From Bugula neritina (Eukaryota > Bryozoa > Gymnolaemata > Cheilostomatida > Bugulidae), in NCBI GenBank assembly GCA_964035545.1, contig OZ037771.1, positions 6,319,690 through 6,383,689 of the forward strand: DNA of 64,000 nucleotides, given 5' to 3'. Shown one piece after another: positions 33,301-42,300 of the stretch (its first letter is position 1; every line of letters begins with the position of its first letter). The translations under genes and the position numbers were made by a program. The notes beneath the pieces were generated by a model. It searched no databases. It was not told where the DNA came from and worked only from the letters and a program-made list of their open reading frames with translations.

Positions 33301-36300
33301 AAGCATACTATTAGCTTATATAAATACTTTACAGACAGAAATGCACAAAGTCATTAAGCTTGGCATTCTAAAGAAATACTAATGACTGCATATAGACAGC
33401 TCACTTTACTTGCAAATGTCAAGGAACCATTATTCATGTTTCGAGCAGAAGTGTTAGGTACTATGTTTTCTGCAGTGGGAGATGCATGTCCCTAGACTGA
33501 GAAGACAACCCTGCATTACTACTAGTTTGCCTGCTCTATATCTACAATATACCTCATTCCTGACATAATACTGCAGTATATTTTGCTTCCAAAACTCCTG
33601 ATTAGTTATAGTATAATAGAAGTCTTTACTACATGACTTGAAGGCACACATCTTAGGTTTACTATAAGCAATATAATTATTTGCGTTGGCACAATTACTA
33701 TCAATTGATTCCTTAATTAGCTTGCTAATAGCTGTTAATTATATTTTGTCTTCTTCCTGTAAAAGCTGTTAATATAATATACAAGATGCTCGGTACTAGT
33801 TATTAGGGGTTTAAAACACTTCTATCTATTCGACTAGCCTTTTATTCCATCCCAGTAAATATGCAGCTGTATAGAAAATGCATATTTATAATCTAATATA
33901 TGCACATTATCTACATCGCTTACACATAACCCTACCTCTTTGTCACATATCATATGCGCTGTGATTATTCTAAAACTTTTGTTGCAAATAATTAAAATTA
34001 CTGTATTACTGTGCTAATCGTTGGCTTTGGGCCATATAATTAAAATTGATGGCATGTATTTGACTTTCCTCAAATCGTTTGTTTTATGAGATAGCTGCCT
34101 TACATAAGGTTTACTTTACTTACATTAAAAAGTTTAAAAGTATTAAGTACTTACATACTAGACTTACACTAGTTAGTTGATAGTACTTAGTATTCAACAC
34201 TTACCTATCTGGATGGTGACATGTAATGTTATGGTGTGGGAACATTTAATTAAACATTCTATTAGCCACAGAAACATGTTTAAAATAAATTTTATACAAT
34301 ACACTCTTTTGTTCACGTCTAGTTACTTAGTAAGCAATAAAATTCTATAGCATTGTTTCAATCTAATCATCTACAATGAATAAAACTTCATTACCATTCA
34401 AAGCTACCCTTATTCTTTGCACAGTAAATAGAAAGTGATTTATAAACTGGGTATTATAATAAAGGTGTCATTGAATTATGTTTTGATTACGAAGTAATTA
34501 TACCAGATAATCAAAACTGCTATTGTATTTATACAAACCTAAGCCACTACAGTAGCTTGTACCATAACAACTGGCATACATGTATAGCATAAACTTTATC
34601 ATAGTATTACATTAATTGTCACACATATATAACATCAAGTGCCCTGCATATTACATTAAATATCACATTAATACGTTGAATTTACAAAATTTCTCAGAGA
34701 TATACAGAAGAGTTGTATATTTTCTGGTAGTGATCCGACAGACAATATACTTGTATTTGATTTAAACAATACTTTTATTACAGGCCTGGATAGGAATGTT
34801 AATATTGAAAATGATCGCTATAATATTATAATAATATGCCATATATTTTCCAAGCACCTATTGATGCTGTTCATATGTATGCGGTATATTCATATAATTA
34901 TTAAGATCAAAACCACTCGAGATTAAACTAAAATTTGAGATTAGTATAATTAGGAATTTAAATTTTATCTTGTAAATTACTTAGCTGTAAATAGTTTACA
35001 CCAAATTAAATTGTAGCGGAAATTTAAACATTTTCAGCTATTTGATGATAGATATTCTTGCAGCTTTACCATTGAACAAACATATCTCTTTGGCCAACTT
35101 CAGTTTTAATCTTTACAACTTAGTCACTCAATTACCAATCTCTATATTGTAGTCATGGTGACCGAGTAATGAAATGTTATAATACTCAATGTCTTTTCAG
35201 TACAGTGGTCCCTCCGTATCCTACTAAGTTAGCGTAGGGCCACACGACTCGGGTTTCCCTCATGCGGGTCCAAATTTTTGAACACCCCGGGTTCTGCACG
35301 AGGTAACCCACGTAGTGTGGCGCTTCGCTTACGGTCCTGAAACTTCAATCCGTGACATAGTTGAATACCAGATTTAGCTCACGGATCAGTTAAATTCAGC
35401 TATTCTGTCCCTATACACACATACATAAGCCCTCCTCGTGATCTATGGAATTTTGTGAGACCGGGAACGTGAAATACTGAGGGAGCACTGCATTGTCAAA
35501 ATTGTCTAACTAAGCCAACATAAAGTTATAATGATTTTGCCTTCGGGCCTTGAAAGCAGTTTCTTACTTCTAATTACTTTACTTGTGCAAAATTCAAAGA
35601 GTAGTCTGTTGACAGCAACTGCTTGAGGCAGAAACAGTCTAATGAGTTAATTGCCACCAACAAAGCTGTTCACTTAATAAGAGAGTCACAAAATTTAATG
35701 AAAGTTGACTTCACTCAATACATGTAATGATTATTAATAACTGCAGCTTTCAGGTGTAAAATTGGTATCACTGGAGCTCATAATTGCATTGCTAGTAAGA
35801 GACGCACACGTGGTGGGTAGAATGTAGGATGAGTAGCATCTAGTCTACCTTTGACACCCGAGAGCACATGTTGTAAACACTTCAATGCCAACACAGCCAG
35901 AGATAGAACAATACCAAGTTGCAAATCACACATTAAGTATCTAATTAATCTGAGAAACAACAAGAATGTCCATTGAAATGAGTTGGTAAATGAGTGAAAG
36001 AAAACTTGAAGTGTCCTTAAAGATAAACAGTTTTGTAATCTGCATCCACTCTGGCCCCTTAAGCCATTCTATTATTTCTGCAAAGTTCAATCGGTGAGTC
36101 TCAGTCCCAAAACAAGTGCTTTAATAGAGTTTCAAAGGCTCGGCCAAGCCACACATTGTTTCAGAGTAGCTCTTGGATGTCGGCTACATTAAACACAGAG
36201 TACAAAACAATTATGTCATTGTAAATTTGAAGAAAATGTTTTTTTTTCTGGATACAAGAGTTTTAATGAGCATAGTTATCCAATAACTTATTCATCAGAT

Positions 36301-39300
36301 TTCAATAGTGTTAGCTGATTGCACAAGCTGCACCAGACAATGTCTACAATACATCATATGACAGATTTTTGGGATGTATTAGTTTGAAAGTGTGGAACAA
36401 ATTAAGCTAATGTGTGTTTGGGTTTCAGCTAGTATGTAGTATTATACATATATTCTGTATATATTACAGCTAAGAAAACTTTGTATTATATGTCTACTCT
36501 GCATATTATATTGCTTGGTATATATAATTTAGTATTATACGTGTATACTCTGCGTATATTACTTTATATATAATATATATAGCTAATATATCATAGTATT
36601 TGTGCGTATATTTGCTATGTATTGAACTAGCCTTGTCAATACACCACATAGATGCATATTATGACATACCACATTTTATGTGCTCGGTTACTTTTTATTC
36701 TAATGTCTATTTGTTTAAACTCATTATATACAGTTTTTGCCATATCAATATACAAGCCAGTTGTTATTCTGTCACTGTTTATCTACATGTATTTTTATGT
36801 CAGTTACTTGTTAGCTTCAATACAATACAGTCATACATTCTACTCTACAGCCAATCTTACTTATACGTGCTTAATCTTACTGTTTACTCTTGTTTAACAT
36901 AAATAACAAGAACACAACAACTGGTGTCAGAACTGGGATAAATACAACCATATCATTTTGAAATGGAGGAAGTTATAAAACAACTTGTAACAACAATGCA
37001 GCAACAACAGCAGCAGCAGATGGAGCAATTCGCTCAAATACTGGGACAGTTTACTACAGCTGTAAAGCCTGGTGAACCTGCACAAAATAAATCTGTAACT
37101 GTGCCTAGATTCGACTCTTATGACAGAGACAAGGAATCATGGACTCAGTATTTACAGCGGCTCAATCAACACTTTACCGTTTACAACGTAAGTGACAGTG
37201 AACAAAAACGAGCTTGCTTACTTTCATGGATTGGCTCAGAATGTTATGAATTGCTGACAAAACTGTATGGCTCGGAGGACATAACTACCATGTCGTTCGA
37301 TAATCTAGCAGGTAAGCTTAGCACACATTTTATTGAAACAAAACATGTGCAAGCAGCTAGATATCAGTTTTATAACTGTAAAATGAAACCTAACCAGTCA
37401 TACTCAGATTGGGCAGCTGATTTACGGGGTTTAGCTCGTAACTGCAATTTTACCTGTAAAAAGGAAGACTGTGGTGAAAGTTATGTTGATGATCAAATTC
37501 GTGACATAATTATTAAAGAAACTCCACATGCTGATGTACGTAGACAATGCTTATTGGATCCAGATCCTACACTGGAAAATGTGTTAAAGAAGGCAGCTAC
37601 ATACATTCAAACAGCAGAAACTGATAAAGTTTTGAAGGGTGAGACCTCTACACCTGTTACCACAAATCAAATGTCCTCAACATACAAACGTCAAAACAAA
37701 GGTAGTCAGGGCAAGAGACCACAATTTCACAAGTCTGAAAACCAGACTGCTATGCCAACACAGCCTTCCAAGTTGAAATCGTGTCCACAATGCTACATTA
37801 GCCACGATCGTAAACAATGTCCTCATCGTAACAAACAATGTAAGCTGTGCAACAAAACAGGACATATTTCTAGCGTCTGCAAAACTTCATCAAAATCAAG
37901 TGGGAACAACTCTCACTTCGTAGAAGAATCTTCAAGTAGTGTTTACAATATATATGAACGCAAGGGGAAACAAATATGGATTAACACTACTGTGAACAAC
38001 AAACAAACACAATTTCAGTGGGACACAGGCGCTACTTGTTCTATGGTAGGAAACAAAGGCTACAAAGCCCTAGGCTCTCCACCATATCAACAGACAGCCA
38101 CGACCCTTCATTCATATGGAAATACCGCTATGCAGGTACGTGGTGAATGCTATGTAACAGTAACCATTGGTCAGACTACAAAAAACAATCTTCGATTATT
38201 AATAGTAGACTCAGATGAAGGTGTCAACTTACTGGGTGTAGACTGGAGTGACATTTTTGGACTATCACAACAGGGTCTATCTGCTGTAGACAGTGACACC
38301 GAGGTTACTAACGCGGTACACAATGTTGATACCAAGGTCAAAGTTCTCACAACAAAATATCCCGATGTTTTCAAACCTGGAATAGGACATTGTAAAACAT
38401 TCAAAGTATCAATTTACCTCAAATCAGAACATAAACCTTGTTTTTCTAAACTTAGAGAAATCCCCTATTCTCAACATGAGGCCACTAGGGCTGAATTAAA
38501 CAGGCTTGAAGCTGAAGGTGTCATACAACGTATTAACTTCAGTAACTGGGCCGCTCCTATAGTAGTGGTTACCAAACCGTCTGGCAAAGTTCGCATCTGT
38601 GGAGATTTCAAGCGACTCAATCAGTGCATCTCCATAGATCAGCATCCACTACCAAAACTGGATGATTTAATGAACAGGCTTAGAGGAGGTAAATTCTTCA
38701 CCAAACTTGACTTGGCTGATGCTTACCTACAACTTGAGCTAGAAGATGATGCCAAACAGCTGTGTGTGATAAACACTCCATTCGGATTATACCAATATAA
38801 TAGAATGTGCTTTGGAATTGCCCCTGGTCCAGCTCAGTTTCAACGGTGTATGGATACCTTGACTCAAAAATTACCAGGAGTTGCTGCATACCTTGATGAA
38901 TTAATCATTACTGGTAAAACGGAGGAAGAACACTGGACTAATCTGACAAACCTGCTTTCAACACTTCAAGAGCATGGTTTTCGAATACGATTAGACAAGT
39001 GTGAATTCTTCAAGCACTCTGTTGAGTATCTGGGTCACACCATCGACAAGGATGGCAAACGACCAACAGCTGCTTCCATGGCAGCTCTCTCTCAATTACC
39101 TCAACCACAGGACTTGCACCAACTGCAAGCATTTCTAGGAAAGGTTAACTACTATGGGCGCTTCATCTCTAATCTTGCGGATAAAGCAGCTCCACTTTAC
39201 AAGCTCCTCAAGAATGATACCACATTCACATGGTCAAATGAATGTGAACAAGCCTTTACCCAGCTGAAGAATAGCATTATCAATGCTACTAGCCTGACAC

Positions 39301-42300
39301 ACTATGATGAGACAAAACCCCTAATTCTTGCAGCCGATGAGTCATCCTATGGATTAGGAGTTGTTCTCTCGCAGGATACTGATCAGGGAGAAGTTCCAGT
39401 GGCTTACGCTTCAAAAACAAGGAAATGCTATCTACATAGTACAAACAGACAGTGGCAACTGGAAGAGGCATGCTAATCAGCTTCAAATTCGCCTTCCATC
39501 TACAAATATGAACAAATCAGTGGTACCCAACACACCCCAAGCTGATAATAATATTTTCCATCCTCATGAGAGGCGCTATCCAACCAGAGAGCGCAGACAG
39601 CCAGATTGGTACAAGCCATAACTCTTAAGTCTAAATTTGTGAGGGAGGAGTGCTATGTATTGAACTAGCCTTGTCAATACACCACATAGATGCATATTAT
39701 GACATACCACATTTTATGTGCTCGGTTACTTTTTATTCTAATGTCTATTTGTTTAAACTCATTATATACAGTTTTTGCCATATCAATATACAAGCCAGTT
39801 GTTATTCTGTCACTGTTTATCTACATGTATTTTTATGTCAGTTACTTGTTAGCTTCAATACAATACAGTCATACATTCTACTCTACAGCCAATCTTACTT
39901 ATACGTGCTTAATCTTACTGTTTACTCTTGTTTAACATAAATAACAAGAACACAACAATATTGAGGGAGAAAAAAGACACCATCAACTGCTACATTCAGC
40001 TGAGATTGTGTCCAGGTGTCAGTAGCAGACAATGGGACTGATTAATATTTCTTTGACACACAGTTTTAAATCTTAATGAGTCATTCATATCGATACAAGC
40101 TGGTTGCTGAGGAACTAGCAACACAATGCAAGAAAGACTGTAGTATAGAATTTGAAGCTGGTTATGTTACACACCTAGTGAATACTACACCGGCTCCATG
40201 TGTGTGATCTTCAAGTATCCCCTTGTATCAGCTGGCCAGTGAGAAGAGCTGTTAGTTTTTACAGCTGCAATGTAATCACAGTGTGGCTTTTCTGTTGCTA
40301 CTTTAAGAAGGGGGCTATGCTGCCGTCCCCTCCTTAAACCCAGCATTGTTTGATCACAGCCAACTCTATATGAGATTTGAGAAAATATGTGATAACTTAA
40401 GTTTTTTTTAAACTGCAATGTTGAAACTTTCATTAGAGTTAGTCTAACCGAAATTTTGCTTTTAATTAAGGTTTTAATTAATATTCTATTAATTAATTTC
40501 AAAAATGAGAAACTTGAGTTTCAAAATTAATGAGTGGAGACCTGCAATATACTGACATTTTCATCAATATGGCCAAAAAAGACTTTAATATCTTGAAAAC
40601 AAAAATGTCATTTAAAGCAAAGGTTTAGCTATAAACTTTCACAACTGGTGTGATGATGCAGAAATTGAGTAGAGGTTTTGCACATTTTAATGTTAGTTAT
40701 AGAGTTTAGCATTATAACAGACAGAAATCTGATAAGTGTAGAATGAGATAAAACTATATTGCAAATTATATTCTATCACACACTTACGTATGTACATACA
40801 CCTGTTGCAAGTGCATACATACACCTACACACACTCACTCGGTTAACAAAAGTTTCCTCATCTATAAAATATTAATCACTTGGTAGCAAACCATTAAGAA
40901 TTATCAATTTTTGTTTATATTTTTGATTAGCTTTTTACACAAGGAAATATTACATCATATTATATTATACTGTAGGCCTGTGTTTGCTAATACTGAATGA
41001 GAACAACTTCTGGAGAGTGTGGTTGTACCGATCCGTCTTTCCCTTCATCTGGGCTGTCATCTTGTTCTTTCCTCTCATACAGGTGAGTGCTGGCAGCGTA
41101 TGCATGACTCAGAGGCTACTGTTTTCTCAATGCACATCTTAGGCAGCCTCACTATAGAAAGGGTCTGTTTTATCTCAAATTCAGTTATTATGGCTTTTTT
41201 CTTGATTTGTATGATGAAATGCCACTTATTTGATCAAGCTTACATGCTACGGACAACATTTGGTAACATGGATGAAATACAGTATTATTAAAATGGCTTA
41301 AAATAGTATAAATATTTTATTTTGAGAAAAGTAGCCACAACATATTATATTAGAGAACTACTTTGAGCATGTATATTGTATTCATTACCAAGTACTAAAC
41401 ACACAGGCATTTTATACAACTGAGTTACAAGTAACTTATGAAATTTAATCATTTTTTGACATTTCCATTTTGTTTGACTGAAATTGACTTTCTACCAGTA
41501 TTTCTGCTATTATTATGTAAATTACACTCTTTAAAGCGTGTCGAGGAAATTGCCTATCAAAATCTAAATTGTAAAATATCAAATACAGGCATGCTTAAAT
41601 TCCGATGGGTATTAATATACTTGATAGCTACATGAACACTCTTATATGGCGAACCAACTTTACAATGTACTGATTTGATGAGACTAGTGATTAGCATTTT
41701 AATTACTATAAATTAGCTTGCTATGAACAGAATAATAGAGTCCTCCGCTGATTAATTGGTATGAAATTTGTTAAAACAGTCACACATCTTTGGTCTCTTC
41801 TATGAAAAGCAGAACCAAGGTCAACTTAAAAAATATTGACTTCTAAAAATAAAAAAGTTTATTTAAGCAAGCAAATCTAGTAGTTGCGGTTTATCAAAAT
41901 CAATCTTATAAATTAATACATCAACATTCAGGATTCTGTTAAAGTAAAGTATCTTATTGGGTGTAAAACTGTCACTGCAGACTCTCCGAGAGAAAACCAA
42001 GATGGTGGATGAAATAATCTTACACCAATAGTTATTTCCATTTTCAATACTTCATTATTGTATAGTCGCAAGAGTGTCAAGAGAGTAGATTGTTGGGGTG
42101 GTGTACTGCATGGTTAAGATTGTTGTTATTTTGATATATTGCAGGCAGCAAGTTTAAATGCAGCATGCTCAAAGTTCAAGACAGTTGCTCTGAGCATCAG
42201 AGTGTATGGATATCAGAATGAAGAAGACAGCCATTTGGATTCCTTTCTACTGTTTATAGCTAACACCACTCTTAGAGTATGTATATATTTATTAGTTTTA

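Larger units (their letters stand above)
36613..39957 (+). mobile_element. Ty3/gypsy-type LTR retrotransposon, internally deleted
   Basis: A 3345-bp element with two 307-bp LTRs starting TGCTATG and ending AACACAACA. I found no difference between the LTRs on reading them through. It is flanked by a 5-bp target duplication ATATT (36608-36612 and 39958-39962). It carries a primer-binding site, a fused gag-pol frame and a polypurine tract. Most of RNase H and nearly all of integrase are missing. It inserted in sense orientation into GRL intron 10. Identical LTRs indicate a recent insertion. Confidence 0.95.

Noticed and set aside
36600-36902. Identical open frames at 36600-36902 and 39650-39940
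   Set aside because: They fall inside the two LTRs and duplicate because the LTRs are identical; LTRs of this class are non-coding.
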